Made by a program: the position numbers and the translations under genes. The notes beneath the pieces are model-generated. The model did no database searches, was not told the origin of the DNA, and saw only the letters and a program-made list of their open reading frames with translations. From contig NZ_JH921519.1 of the NCBI RefSeq assembly GCF_000299035.1, positions 184,089-248,088 of the forward strand: DNA of 64,000 nucleotides, written 5' to 3'. The stretch is from Bacillus bingmayongensis (GTDB lineage: Bacteria > Bacillota > Bacilli > Bacillales > Bacillaceae_G). Numbering within the stretch: position 1 is the first letter of the stretch; the number at the start of each line of letters is the position of its first letter. This document shows positions 28,624 to 38,056 of the stretch, piece by piece.

Positions 28624-31299
28624 ATGAAACGAATGGACCTCATTTATAATGCAATGCAAAAGGGAAATTACTCAGAAGGTGTAACAGCATCTGAACTCGC
28701 TACACTTCTACAGCTAGATCGTGCAAATGTAAGCAGCGATTTAAATAAACTTGTGAAAGATGGTCGTTTATCTAAAACAGGAACACGACCTGTCCGTTTC
28801 TATTTAGGAGCTAATTCTCCTATGGAAACGCATTCACAAAATAGCACTTCACTCGATGTCTTTGCAAGAGAAAACACAAGCCTCAAAATTGCGAGTGAAA
28901 AGGCAAAGGCTGCTGTACTCTATCCTCCAAATGGTATGCATACATTACTACTTGGAGAAACAGGTGTCGGGAAATCTATGTTTGCCTCTTTAATGCACGA
29001 ATATGCGATTGAAGTCAATCAACTCCCAAAAGATGCGCCGTTTATCGTTTTTAACTGCGCGGATTACGCAAATAATCCACAGCTTCTGCTTGGACAACTT
29101 TTCGGGATCAAAAAGGGTGCTTACACTGGTGCGAGTGATCAAAAAGGATTAATCGAAAAAGCCCATGAAGGAATTCTCTTTCTGGATGAAGTGCACCGCC
29201 TTCCTCCAGAAGGTCAAGAAATGCTATTCACATTTATTGATCGCGGTGTATATCGTCGCCTCGGAGAGACAGAGAACGAGCGCCGAGCACAAGTATTAAT
29301 TATTACTGCAACAACAGAAGAACCAAACTCCTTTTTACTCAAAACATTTACAAGACGCATTCCGATGACCGTAACGCTTCCACCACTTCGTGAGAGAACG
29401 CATCAGGAACGCTTCGCCTTGCTGCAACTCTTTTTTACAAATGAAGCGATTCGTCTGCGAAAAGACATTCATGTCAGTCCGAATGCAATGCGCGCGTTCG
29501 TCTTTTATCAATGTCCAAATAACATTGGACAATTAAAAACAGATGTACAAATTGCCTGTGCGAAAGCCTATTCTGACTTCGTAACAAAGAAAAGAGACTA
29601 TGTCCGCGTTTCTAGCACTGATTTGCCATGGTACATGAAGGAAGGCTTATTTATCGAAAGAAAAAGCCGCCATCTGTATCAAGTGCCAAACGAAACATTT
29701 GTATTTACGAGTGACGAAGGATGGAGTAGACATAAAACAGAAGATACACGTTCTTCCATTTATGATTACATTGATCATAAATATGAAGAACTACAAGCAC
29801 GCGGGATTGAAGAAGAAGAATTAGAGTTATTAATAGACAATGATATCCAAAGCTTTTTCGTCCATTATTTTAATCAAATGTCAAAAAAGACAAATCATGA
29901 AAATGTCTTTAAAATTGTCGATCGTAATATTGTTTCCGTGTGTGAAAAAATCGCCGAACTAGCAGAAAAACATTTAGCTAAGATATTCGATGAAAAAGTC
30001 TTTCTCGCTTTAAGTTTACATGTACAGACAACTTTACAACGACTACAAAGTGGGAAACAAATTCATCACCCACAGTTGAACCAAATTCGCACAAAATATA
30101 AAGAAGCCTTCTCGGTTTCTATGCAGTGTATTCAACTTTTGGAAGAAGAACTGCAAATCACAATGCCAATTGATGAAGCTGGATTTTTAACGATGTTTTT
30201 CGTCGTTGATCCCATTCCTGCTTCCCAAACAGAAGTAAAAGTATTAATTTTAGCTCACGGCAATGGTATCGCAACAGAAATGGCAAATGTCGCCAATGAA
30301 TTGCTCGGTATTGATGAAGTAACAGGAATTGATATGCCGCTTCATGAATCACCGAAAGATTTCTTAGAACGAGTAAAAATGTACATGAAAACGCTAGGAC
30401 ATATAAATGGTCTTCTCTTACTCGTTGATATGGGTTCACTTGCTTATATCGGGGATATACTAGAGACAGAATTTCATATTCCTGTACGCGTTCTCTCTAT
30501 GACAAGTACGCCGCACGTACTAGAAGCAGCAAGAAAAGCTCAGCTCGGGTACTCATTAGATGCGTTATATGAAACGGTGAAAAACTTAACACCGTTTTAC
30601 CTGAACGTACAAGAAGAAAAGAAAAAGCCGCTCGCTCCAATGAAATCAGTCATTTTAACAGCTTGTTTAACAGGAGAAGGAAGCGCGCTAGCTATTCAAA
30701 AAATGCTTGAAAACTATTTGCGATTCGATAAAGATTTAATAGAAATTATTCCAATTAGTATCGTTCATGAAAAAGATTTAACAAAAATGATTGAAAACAT
30801 AAAGAAAGAACGCAATATGATTTGTATTGTCACAAACTTTGATGTACAAGTACCATGTTTAACGTATCATTTCCAAGACATTGTAAACTATAAAGCCATT
30901 CAGCCAATCCAAGAATTAATTACGTATGAAGAAACATATGCAAAAATGGCTGATATTCTCGGGCAACAAATGCAGCGCAATGATGGAGCACTCATGATTA
31001 AAACAATACGGTACGCGCTTAATACAATCCAAGAGCTTATCTCCTTACAGTTAAACCCTGATAGTTTAATGGGAGTTATTTTGCATATGAGCTGTATGAT
31101 TGACCGGCTTCAAAAGGGAGAAAAGCTCCTCCCTTATCCTGACAAAGAAGCACGTAGACAAGATGAATATTGGATGTACATGAAAGTAAAAAAATCATTG
31201 CAACCAATTGAAAACACGTTTGACGTGCAGATTCCAGATGATGAAGTTTTTTATGTAATGGACTTCTTCATAAAGAATCAACCAGAAAAAAAAGAGTAA
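28624..31299 (+). CDS. LevR-type sigma-54-dependent PTS-regulated activator
   Basis: An 891-residue activator. In order: an N-terminal winged helix (about residues 1-60), an AAA+ sigma-54 interaction domain (about 85-330) with Walker A GETGVGKS and the sigma-54 contact loop KGAYTGAS, a PRD (about 430-535), an EIIA-Man-like domain (about 550-650), an EIIB-like segment (about 670-750) and a second PRD (about 780-885). PTS phosphorylation of the PRDs and EII-like domains should set activity. The ATG at MKRMDL has GAGGTGGAG upstream. The obvious target is the PTS operon whose -24/-12 promoter lies at 37.66 kb. Orthologues are called LevR, CelR or ManR by target. Confidence 0.93.
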   Translation: MKRMDLIYNAMQKGNYSEGVTASELATLLQLDRANVSSDLNKLVKDGRLSKTGTRPVRFYLGANSPMETHSQNSTSLDVFARENTSLKIASEKAKAAVLYPPNGMHTLLLGETGVGKSMFASLMHEYAIEVNQLPKDAPFIVFNCADYANNPQLLLGQLFGIKKGAYTGASDQKGLIEKAHEGILFLDEVHRLPPEGQEMLFTFIDRGVYRRLGETENERRAQVLIITATTEEPNSFLLKTFTRRIPMTVTLPPLRERTHQERFALLQLFFTNEAIRLRKDIHVSPNAMRAFVFYQCPNNIGQLKTDVQIACAKAYSDFVTKKRDYVRVSSTDLPWYMKEGLFIERKSRHLYQVPNETFVFTSDEGWSRHKTEDTRSSIYDYIDHKYEELQARGIEEEELELLIDNDIQSFFVHYFNQMSKKTNHENVFKIVDRNIVSVCEKIAELAEKHLAKIFDEKVFLALSLHVQTTLQRLQSGKQIHHPQLNQIRTKYKEAFSVSMQCIQLLEEELQITMPIDEAGFLTMFFVVDPIPASQTEVKVLILAHGNGIATEMANVANELLGIDEVTGIDMPLHESPKDFLERVKMYMKTLGHINGLLLLVDMGSLAYIGDILETEFHIPVRVLSMTSTPHVLEAARKAQLGYSLDALYETVKNLTPFYLNVQEEKKKPLAPMKSVILTACLTGEGSALAIQKMLENYLRFDKDLIEIIPISIVHEKDLTKMIENIKKERNMICIVTNFDVQVPCLTYHFQDIVNYKAIQPIQELITYEETYAKMADILGQQMQRNDGALMIKTIRYALNTIQELISLQLNPDSLMGVILHMSCMIDRLQKGEKLLPYPDKEARRQDEYWMYMKVKKSLQPIENTFDVQIPDDEVFYVMDFFIKNQPEKKE

Positions 31300-31301
31300 A
31301 G

Positions 31302-31341
31302 TAAACATGCCCGTGAATGTTAATATTCACGGGCATGTTTA
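31302..31341. terminator. Bidirectional terminator
   Basis: A perfect 17-bp stem (TAAACATGCCCGTGAAT and complement) with a 6-nt loop between two convergent genes. Confidence 0.88.
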
Positions 31342-31342
31342 T

Positions 31343-31768
31343 TTATCGGCTCATCGATCGGCTATACTCCTTTACCTTCCCACGAATTTCTCCCTTTGCA
31401 TATGTCCTTGTATGAACATTTACATATGCATTCACTTCGTCAATTGCCTGCACAAGATTCTCAAACATCTTTCCTTGCAAAGGTCCTTCTAAATCTTCAG
31501 CAGACACCACACCTGTTATCGTTCCTTCATTCACGCTAATTCCATGCTTCACAGGTCCATATAAAAACAAAACCACTGGCCCGCTCTGATTCCCTTTCCC
31601 TAAATGAATTTGGCAAGATGTTACTTTCTCAATATTTTTCACTATGACCCTATAATGTAGTTTTGTAAAATCTCTATTAAAAATAAGTTCTGCTACCCCA
31701 TAAGCCTTTGTTTTTACAGGAGGTAATTCATTACCTCCTTTTAGCTTAGCAACGAAATGTTTTGTCAT
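31343..31768 (-). CDS. CHRD domain protein
   Basis: A 141-residue protein consisting of one CHRD domain: FVAKLKGGNELPPVKTKAYG at the start, a central CQIHLG and the terminal RTYAKGEIRGKV. CHRD units occur in vertebrate chordin and in many bacterial proteins of unknown role. No signal peptide is evident, which is odd for a family that is often exported. It stands alone between a terminator and the chromate transporter promoter region. Function is unknown. Confidence 0.85.
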   Translation of the reverse strand: MTKHFVAKLKGGNELPPVKTKAYGVAELIFNRDFTKLHYRVIVKNIEKVTSCQIHLGKGNQSGPVVLFLYGPVKHGISVNEGTITGVVSAEDLEGPLQGKMFENLVQAIDEVNAYVNVHTRTYAKGEIRGKVKEYSRSMSR

Positions 31769-32001
31769 ACTAGCAACATTCTCCTTATATAAATTTCAAT
31801 TTGAATAGCTGGTATCTCTTTAACTAATTTATTGCCGGGACACCATTAATTATGACTCTTTCAGAAGCGATTGTTATAGGGGGCTTATTCCTCTTCGCAA
31901 ATATTTACAAAAACGTTACATAATAACCATTCCTCATACCACAATGCTTCCTGTATAATGCACGTAGATTCGAAATTTCTTTAGGAGGTTACAACGTTCC
32001 T

Positions 32002-33183
32002 TTGAAGACACTAAAACATTCTTGCCAATTATTAATAGAACTCTTTCTTGTATCACTTAAGTTAGGGCTTACTTCTTTTGGAGGACCTGTAGCTCATCTC
32101 GGTTACTTCCATTACGAATACGTACAAAAACGAAAATGGATGGATGAGCGAAGCTATGGGGATTTAGTAGCACTCTGTCAATTTCTTCCCGGTCCTGCAA
32201 GCAGCCAAGTTGGAATTGTTATCGGTTTATCGCGTGGAGGATTCCTTGGAGCTATAGTCGCTTGGTCCGGCTTTACACTCCCATCAGTTCTTGTTCTGGT
32301 CTTTTTCGCTTCACTACTCCAGCAATTTCATGTGGTGGACGCTGGCTGGATTCATGGTTTAAAGCTTGTAGCAGTAGCAATTGTCGCCCACGCAATATGG
32401 GGAATGGCACAGAAATTAACACCTGACCGAAACCGGGCAACAATTGCAGTTTTTACCGCAGCCATTGCTTTATTATTCCCAAGCGTTTGGACTCAAGTAT
32501 TGCTTATTTTCATTGCTGGTATTGTCGGTTGGTTCTTATACCGTGAGCATGCAATTCCGCCTACTAGCAAAACGCACATTCCTGTTCCACGTATAACAGC
32601 TGCCCTGTGTCTCTTACTATTCTTTGGTTTATTATTCTTGTTACCAATATTACGACCATTTTCGCACTGGATTGCCATGTTTGATAGTTTCTATCGCTCT
32701 GGCTCACTGGTGTTTGGCGGAGGACACGTCGTTCTTCCTCTTCTTGAAAATGAATTTGTTTTAAATGGCATGATGACAAAAGAACAATTTTTAGCAGGAT
32801 ACGGATTAACACAAGCCGTTCCGGGGCCACTCTTTACATTCGCTTCTTACATAGGAACTGTACTAGGTGGAACACTCGGAGCTACTCTTGCAACAATCGC
32901 TATCTTCCTTCCTGCATTCTTACTTGTCATTGGTGTTTTGCCATTTTGGGATTATGTAAGACGCCAGCCTTATATTCAAGGCACACTTCTTGGTATTAAC
33001 GCCGCCGTTGTCGGTATTTTACTAGCTGCTTTTTACAATCCAATTTGGACAAGCTCCATTATGAGTACCACCCACTTTGTCATTGCCTCGCTCTTATTTT
33101 GCCTGTTAGCATTTTGGAAAGTCCCTCCATGGATTGTTGTTGTCCTTGGTGCTTTAAGTGGTTATATCCTTTCCATTATCTAG
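32002..33183 (+). CDS. chrA: Chromate transporter family protein (ChrA, two-domain)
   Basis: A 393-residue CHR-family transporter made of two homologous halves. Each half shows the family motif: GLTSFGGPVAHLGYF and CQFLPGPASSQ in the first, GSLVFGGGHVVLPLLENE and TQAVPGPLFTFASYIG in the second. About ten membrane segments are visible. Characterised members expel chromate, but distant members may carry other anions, so substrate is inferred. Translation starts at TTG with TTAGGAGG 13 bases upstream. It is monocistronic with a bidirectional terminator downstream. Confidence 0.9.
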   Translation: MKTLKHSCQLLIELFLVSLKLGLTSFGGPVAHLGYFHYEYVQKRKWMDERSYGDLVALCQFLPGPASSQVGIVIGLSRGGFLGAIVAWSGFTLPSVLVLVFFASLLQQFHVVDAGWIHGLKLVAVAIVAHAIWGMAQKLTPDRNRATIAVFTAAIALLFPSVWTQVLLIFIAGIVGWFLYREHAIPPTSKTHIPVPRITAALCLLLFFGLLFLLPILRPFSHWIAMFDSFYRSGSLVFGGGHVVLPLLENEFVLNGMMTKEQFLAGYGLTQAVPGPLFTFASYIGTVLGGTLGATLATIAIFLPAFLLVIGVLPFWDYVRRQPYIQGTLLGINAAVVGILLAAFYNPIWTSSIMSTTHFVIASLLFCLLAFWKVPPWIVVVLGALSGYILSII

Positions 33184-33188
33184 ATATA

Positions 33189-33220
33189 CAAAAAGACGGC
33201 CTTAATAAACCGTCTTTTTC
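33189..33220. terminator. Terminator downstream of chrA
   Basis: AAAAAGACGG and CCGTCTTTTT arms with a 10-nt loop; T-runs in both directions. Confidence 0.85.
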
Positions 33221-33222
33221 AC

Positions 33223-33370
33223 TATATAAATCCATTTTATTTTCTCACCATAAACCTCTGCTAAGCAGAACTAAAAGTGACCTGCTCTCTTTTCTAATTG
33301 GCAAGAGGGGCTGACCACCCCTATGCACGATCGGATCCTCTCCCCCTCCTAAAAAGAACGTTTTTAAGTC
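33223..33370. repeat. Dispersed repeat family B, copy 4 (diverged)
   Basis: TATATAAATCCATTTTATTT at the left end and CCTCTCCCCCTCCTAAAAAG near the right. The middle has diverged, and the right end reaches the chbG stop codon. Confidence 0.65.
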
Positions 33371-33374
33371 TTTC

Positions 33375-34079
33375 TTAAAATTTCACAAGCTCCATACCTT
33401 CTGGCAAATCACTTTCCGTTAAAATTCGCAGTTCCTTCACGCGGTCCATTACATAGGAAGAGCGCTTCACAAGCTCTGGATCAATGTAAGCAGGGTGCGC
33501 CATAACCTCTACTGTTTTTCCGTCCTGTACACGCTCTTTTAATTTAACAAAGTAATCCTCCTGCACACCATCGCTATAGAAGTCACTATAAAACACATCA
33601 GAAAACGGACGCACTGCCCTCTCTTGCTCGCAGCGACGAATTGGCACATTATATTTTTCTGCTAATCTTTCAAGGACATCGTGTAAAATTGGCAAGCTAT
33701 GCACATGATGATGACTATCTAAATGCGTTGGTGTTAATCCAGAAGATAAAAACTTTTCAATTTGAGCAGTCCACTCTCTTTCAACATCTGTAGGATTTAT
33801 ATTTCCTTCTCTTACAGTACTTTGCTTATGAAAGAAACCATCTTTACTTACAAGAGACGGAACATCTGTAAGAAGCGGTTTTCCCGCAGTTAAAACGAGA
33901 TGCACCCCTACTCCTAATGACTTATATTCTTTCGCTAAACGGACAGCATGCTCTGTCCCTGGCATGTTCATCATCATTGTCGTAGAATTCACAATCCCAT
34001 TTACATGTCCTTCAATAATTCCGTAGTTTGTACCTTCTGTAAGACCAAAGTCATCTGCATTTACGATTAATCGAATCAT
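33375..34079 (-). CDS. chbG: ChbG/YdjC family carbohydrate deacetylase
   Basis: A 234-residue YdjC-fold deacetylase. Metal and catalytic residues are visible in [12 protein letters not shown] (residues 6-17) and [12 protein letters not shown] near 116-127. ChbG removes an acetyl group from chitooligosaccharides, such as chitobiose-6-phosphate, so that a GH4 hydrolase can act. It is the last gene of the PTS/GH4 operon, which fits that role. A hairpin with a T-run lies between it and the GH4 gene and may reduce its expression. Confidence 0.9.
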   Translation of the reverse strand: MIRLIVNADDFGLTEGTNYGIIEGHVNGIVNSTTMMMNMPGTEHAVRLAKEYKSLGVGVHLVLTAGKPLLTDVPSLVSKDGFFHKQSTVREGNINPTDVEREWTAQIEKFLSSGLTPTHLDSHHHVHSLPILHDVLERLAEKYNVPIRRCEQERAVRPFSDVFYSDFYSDGVQEDYFVKLKERVQDGKTVEVMAHPAYIDPELVKRSSYVMDRVKELRILTESDLPEGMELVKF

Positions 34080-34098
34080 GATTTTCCCTCCTGTTGAA

Positions 34099-34128
34099 TG
34101 AAAAAAAGCGGGCTTTATAAGCGCCGCT
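34099..34128 (-). terminator. Hairpin with T-run between the GH4 gene and chbG
   Basis: AAGCGGCGC and GCCCGCTT pair around TTATAAA, with seven T residues following on the minus strand. It lies inside the operon, so partial termination is likely. Confidence 0.7.
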
Positions 34129-34129
34129 T

Positions 34130-35455
34130 TTATTTCTCTACTTTTTTAAAGAACTGCGGAAGATATTCTTTATGAGCTTCCAACATTTCATCTAAAATTT
34201 GTTTTGCTACTTTATCTGATGGTACAAGTGGATTAATTGTCATAGCAAGCAGCGCTTTATGATAATCACCTGTGACAGCAGCTTCAATTGATGTGCGCTC
34301 GAATGATTTAATTTGCTGAACTAAACCGCGAACCGGAACTGGTAAGTCACCCACCGCAATCGGCTTTGGACCTTCTTTTGTAATTACACAGTTTACTTCA
34401 ACAGCTGAATCATGCGGCAAGCTTGCAATTGTACCGTTATTTCTTGTATTAACAGGCTGAATATCACCTTTGTTATTATAAATAGATGTAATTAAACTAC
34501 ATGCTGCATCACTGTAATAAGCTCCGCCTCGTTTTTCTAATTGCGGTGGCTTAATATCTAAGTTCGGATCTTTATATAATTCAAATAAGTCTTCTTCTAA
34601 TTTTTTCACAACTTCTGCACGTGTACCTTTTTCAATAGAAGCTTGTTTTTCTTCTTCTAACATTTCACGTGTTTTATAGTAGTAACGATGATATGGACAT
34701 GGAATTGCACGAAGCCCCCGAATGAAATCTGGTTCCCAATTCAATGCTGCAATGTTTTCCATCGTAATTTGCTTTTCAGGATCTGTTACAAGATCTAGCA
34801 CACGATCCAATACACTAACTCCATCTAAATATACATCTAATCCATAAACCATGTGATTTAAACCAGCAAAGTCAACATGAACTCGGCTTGCATCTACTTC
34901 AAGCAATTTTGCAAGTCCCATACGAATACCAATCGGAACATTACATAATCCGACTACTTTTTGAATACTTGTATAACGAAGCACAGCCTCTGTTACCATA
35001 CCAGCAGGGTTCGCAAAGTTAATGAGCCAAGCGTTCGGGCAAAGCTCCTCCATATCTTTACAAATATCCAAAATAACAGGAATCGTTCTCAGCGCCTTGA
35101 ATAAACCACCAGGACCATTCGTTTCCTGACCAATCACATCATATTTTAATGGAATTGCTTCATCTTTTGCACGTGCCTCTAATAAACCTACGCGAAGCTG
35201 TGTTGTTACAAAGTCAGCATCTTTTAATGCTGCGCGGCGATCAAGTGTTAAGTGAATATCAATTGGTAAACCAGCTTTTTTCACCATGCGTTTTGCTAAG
35301 TTACCAACGATTTCTAACTTTTCTTTTCCCGCTTCAATATCTACTAACCAAATTTCACGAACTGGAAGTTCATCATAACGCTTAATAAATCCTTCAATTA
35401 ACTCTGGTGTATAACTAGATCCACCGCCGATTGTAGCAATTTTAATTCCGCTCAT
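34130..35455 (-). CDS. GH4 6-phospho-beta-glucosidase
   Basis: A 441-residue GH4 enzyme. It uses NAD ([10 protein letters not shown] at residues 9-18) and a divalent metal held by Cys and His in LCNVP (near 173) and the later GLNHM (near 204). The NFANPAG segment is also typical. Members of the LicH/CelF/ChbF group split 6-phospho-beta-glucosides after PTS uptake. With the EIIA, EIIB and EIIC genes and chbG in the same operon, cellobiose, lichenan fragments or chitobiose are the likely substrates. The start lies three bases after the EIIA stop. Confidence 0.93.
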   Translation of the reverse strand: MSGIKIATIGGGSSYTPELIEGFIKRYDELPVREIWLVDIEAGKEKLEIVGNLAKRMVKKAGLPIDIHLTLDRRAALKDADFVTTQLRVGLLEARAKDEAIPLKYDVIGQETNGPGGLFKALRTIPVILDICKDMEELCPNAWLINFANPAGMVTEAVLRYTSIQKVVGLCNVPIGIRMGLAKLLEVDASRVHVDFAGLNHMVYGLDVYLDGVSVLDRVLDLVTDPEKQITMENIAALNWEPDFIRGLRAIPCPYHRYYYKTREMLEEEKQASIEKGTRAEVVKKLEEDLFELYKDPNLDIKPPQLEKRGGAYYSDAACSLITSIYNNKGDIQPVNTRNNGTIASLPHDSAVEVNCVITKEGPKPIAVGDLPVPVRGLVQQIKSFERTSIEAAVTGDYHKALLAMTINPLVPSDKVAKQILDEMLEAHKEYLPQFFKKVEK

Positions 35456-35458
35456 ACT

Positions 35459-35782
35459 TTATTCCCCTTTCGCATCAAGCTTTTTATAAAGATCAATAAA
35501 TTCCGCTGCTAATTCTTTTACAGTCATTGAATTCATTAAATGATCTTGTGCATGAATTAAAAGAACACTAATTTCTGTTTTTTCTCCCCTTGCTTCTGAT
35601 TGTATGAGCTCTGTTTGGAAATGATGTGCTTCATTGATTGCTTCTTTCGCTTTTGCCATCGCTTCATCTGCTTCTTGCAATTTCCCCTGTTTTGCATATT
35701 GCAGTGCTTCCATCGCATAGCTTCTTGCGTTACCGCTGTGTAAAATTAATTGGAATGGGATTTGTTCTACTGTAGTCATCAT
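35459..35782 (-). CDS. PTS Lac-family EIIA, cellobiose/chitobiose type
   Basis: A 107-residue EIIA-Lac protein of three helices (LILHSGNARSYAMEAL at the start). The phospho-accepting histidine lies in LLIHAQDHLM (about residue 77). It receives phosphate from HPr and passes it to the EIIB encoded at the operon start. LicA and CelC are close relatives. It follows the EIIC gene after about 180 bases that contain a 12-bp perfect hairpin, and it precedes the GH4 gene by three bases. Confidence 0.93.
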   Translation of the reverse strand: MMTTVEQIPFQLILHSGNARSYAMEALQYAKQGKLQEADEAMAKAKEAINEAHHFQTELIQSEARGEKTEISVLLIHAQDHLMNSMTVKELAAEFIDLYKKLDAKGE

Positions 35783-35925
35783 AATTTACCGCCCTCTCTA
35801 TATAGTTCAACCGATTGAAATACCCCTTCAGTTTGAACGTGTCTATGAAAATATTATTTTCTTAATTTTGTTTTGGTGTTCTTCTAGATGTATGCCATCT
35901 GTCTGAACAGAATATAAAAGCTATT

Positions 35926-35956
35926 GTTCTCACGGGCTCGTTTTGCCCGTGAGAAC
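35926..35956 (-). other. Intercistronic hairpin in the PTS operon
   Basis: A perfect 12-bp stem (GTTCTCACGGGC and complement) with a 7-nt loop, nine bases after the EIIC stop. There is no T-run on the transcribed strand, so an mRNA-stability or processing role is more likely than termination. Confidence 0.7.
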
Positions 35957-35965
35957 ATTCATATA

Positions 35966-37273
35966 TTACATAGGTACAGATTGATTATTTCCTTGTGCTG
36001 CTGCTTTTTCAGTTTTAACGATAGAACGGTCACATAATACAACGAATGGATAGTAAATTACCATTGCAATTACAAAGTTTAACAACTGTAGAATTGCACC
36101 AGAAATGTGTCCGCCTGTTACAAGGTAGCCACTAATGATTGGTGGTGTTGCCCATGGAATCATCGCAACTGTTTTTGGCACAAATCCAAGAGATATAGCT
36201 GTATAAGACGTAATTACTAGTACAACTGGTGCCACAATAAACGGAACGAATAAAATTGGGTTTAAAATAATCGGTGTACCAAAGATTACTGGTTCGTTAA
36301 TGTTAAATGCACCAGGTCCAATTGATAATCGGGATACCCCGCGCAATTGAGCACTTCTTGCTACAATTAATACAACGACTAAGAATGCTAATGTTGCACC
36401 AGAACCACCAAGATATACGAAAGTATCAAAGAATGGTTTTGTAATAATGTTTGGCACATCAAATGAAGACACACCATCTTGGAACATCTTGATATTTTTT
36501 TCTAATGCTGGTAAGTATAATGGCTCAATAATCCCACCTACAATGTTCGGGCCATGTAAACCAAAGAACCAAAGAACGTGAACAAGAATGACAATTACAA
36601 TCGCACTTGGTAATGTACCTGCTAAACCTTGTAGTGGTAATTGAATTGTATTAAAGATAAATTCATGAACGCTTGTACCTGCTAATTTCACTGCTAATTG
36701 AATACCTGCAACTACTGTTAAAATAACAAATGCTGGTACTAATGCCGCAAATGATCTTAAAACTGCTGGTGGTACTCCGTCTGGCATTTTGAAAGTAATT
36801 TCTCTCTGTACAAAGAAACGGAATGCTTCAGTAACAAGAAGTGCGACAATGATTGCTACGAATAAGCCTTGTGCTCCTGTCCAAGCTAAGTTCAATCCGC
36901 CCTCTTTCGGTGTTGTTGGTGTAAGAATAATTAACGCACCAAATGAAATAATACCTGCTGACAATCCATCAACACCGTAAGATTTTGCTAAGTTATAACT
37001 TGTTGTAAATGCGATGATTAATGCTAAAATTGCGAAAGAACCTGTCCACATCCCACCGCCGACGTCTTTCCAAACTTCTCCAAATGTACCTTTCATGAAG
37101 TTTTGGAAAGCTTCAGATGGAAAGCCATTAATCAGTGATGCAAAGGCACCAACTAAAATAAGCGGCATAACTGCAATAAAACCATCACGAATCGCAGCTA
37201 AATGACGTTGTGACCCGATTTTACCAGCGACTGGAACAATATATTTTTCCATAAATGCAATAAACTTTTGCAT
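35966..37273 (-). CDS. PTS Lac-family EIIC, cellobiose/chitobiose permease
   Basis: A 435-residue membrane permease of the Lac family with about ten membrane segments. MEKYIVPVAGKIGSQRHL at the start is the usual EIIC-Cel N-terminus, and LSIGPGAFNINEPVIFG near residue 315 is the sugar-site signature with the essential Glu. It moves the beta-diglucoside across the membrane while EIIB phosphorylates it. It is preceded by its EIIB gene 17 bases upstream. Confidence 0.94.
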   Translation of the reverse strand: MQKFIAFMEKYIVPVAGKIGSQRHLAAIRDGFIAVMPLILVGAFASLINGFPSEAFQNFMKGTFGEVWKDVGGGMWTGSFAILALIIAFTTSYNLAKSYGVDGLSAGIISFGALIILTPTTPKEGGLNLAWTGAQGLFVAIIVALLVTEAFRFFVQREITFKMPDGVPPAVLRSFAALVPAFVILTVVAGIQLAVKLAGTSVHEFIFNTIQLPLQGLAGTLPSAIVIVILVHVLWFFGLHGPNIVGGIIEPLYLPALEKNIKMFQDGVSSFDVPNIITKPFFDTFVYLGGSGATLAFLVVVLIVARSAQLRGVSRLSIGPGAFNINEPVIFGTPIILNPILFVPFIVAPVVLVITSYTAISLGFVPKTVAMIPWATPPIISGYLVTGGHISGAILQLLNFVIAMVIYYPFVVLCDRSIVKTEKAAAQGNNQSVPM

Positions 37274-37289
37274 TGTCTTCCCCCCCTAA

Positions 37290-37592
37290 TTATTTTTTAA
37301 GTGTTAATGCGTGATCCAAAACTGCCTCTCCATTCATCATGCCGTAATGCATTGGATTAATAACATCGATACCAACGCTATGATCATCCGCAAGCGCTTT
37401 CAAAGAAGAAAGCATGTAACGAACTTGTGGTCCTAGTAATAATACGTCTGCCTCATCTATGTTGTTTTTCACTGCATCCCCAGACACAGCCCAAATCTTT
37501 CCTTCTAGTCCCCGAGCTTTTGCAGCTGCTTCCATTTTTGTAACTAGTAAACTTGTAGACATTCCTGCTGAACAACAAAGTAAAATATTCAT
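37290..37592 (-). CDS. PTS Lac-family EIIB, cellobiose/chitobiose type
   Basis: A 100-residue EIIB-Lac/Cel protein. The P-loop with the phospho-cysteine is at the very start ([11 protein letters not shown], Cys 7). It is the first gene of an operon EIIB-EIIC-EIIA-GH4-chbG. The ATG follows AGGGGGAC. About 60 bases upstream lies a sigma-54 type promoter and further up a set of TGTGTTAC boxes. This predicts control by the LevR-type activator encoded 6 kb away. Confidence 0.94.
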   Translation of the reverse strand: MNILLCCSAGMSTSLLVTKMEAAAKARGLEGKIWAVSGDAVKNNIDEADVLLLGPQVRYMLSSLKALADDHSVGIDVINPMHYGMMNGEAVLDHALTLKK

Positions 37593-37654
37593 TAATAAGT
37601 CCCCCTATGCATGTAAACGATTTTTGTTATTTATTTTTCTTTACGCCTTTTATT

Positions 37655-37674
37655 AATGCAATTGCCGTGCCAAC
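37655..37674 (-). promoter_or_regulatory. Sigma-54 (-24/-12) promoter of the PTS operon
   Basis: On the minus strand the sequence reads TTGGCACG GCAA TTGCA, a full match to the sigma-54 consensus TGGCACR-N4-TTGCW with correct GG-GC spacing. It lies 63 bases or more before the EIIB ATG. Confidence 0.9.
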
Positions 37675-37720
37675 TTTTTAAATCCCTTTAAAATTAACGT
37701 TTTTTCAAGTGTTTTTATTG

Positions 37721-37794
37721 TGTGTTACCGCTTTCGAATTGTGTGTTACCCAAAATATAGATAGTGTGTTATAAAACAACACGCTTGTAACACA
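37721..37794 (-). promoter_or_regulatory. Putative activator-binding boxes (TGTGTTAC array)
   Basis: Three direct TGTGTTAC/T units start at 37721, 37742 and 37765, spaced 21 and 23 bases apart, and one inverted copy (GTAACACA) is at 37787-37794. They lie 50-120 bases upstream of the -24 element, where an enhancer-binding protein such as a LevR-type activator would bind. Confidence 0.65.
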
Positions 37795-37902
37795 TATCTG
37801 TATGAAAATAGATTAGTGTTTAGTTGTCTAGTTGTATTTGAAACAAGAAAATAAAATATTTTTATAAAGAAATTTTACTTTTTATTAAAAAACAATAAAA
37901 TT

Positions 37903-38055
37903 TATTATAAAACCATTCGCTTTTCTACATTAGAAGCAATCGGTAAAGAACTAGAGTGTCCGCCTGGCGATATTTTGGAATATGTAGAAGAACAAAAACA
38001 TAGCCATCCGCATCAGCAAAATAGGCCGCTACGGATGGCTATGCTTTTACTATGA
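37903..38055 (+). pseudogene. 5'-deleted remnant of a Xre-type (YozG-like) regulator
   Basis: An open stretch encodes YYKTIRFSTLEAIGKELEC followed by PPGDILEYVEEQKH. This is the C-terminal third of small Cro/CI-type HTH proteins of the YozG group (compare ..LExicxaLxCxPGDLLEYxpE). The N-terminal HTH helices and a start codon with a ribosome site are missing. After EEQKH the frame runs into an inverted repeat that looks like the old gene's terminator. A decayed regulator fragment is the simplest reading. Confidence 0.55.
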
Positions 38056-38056
38056 A

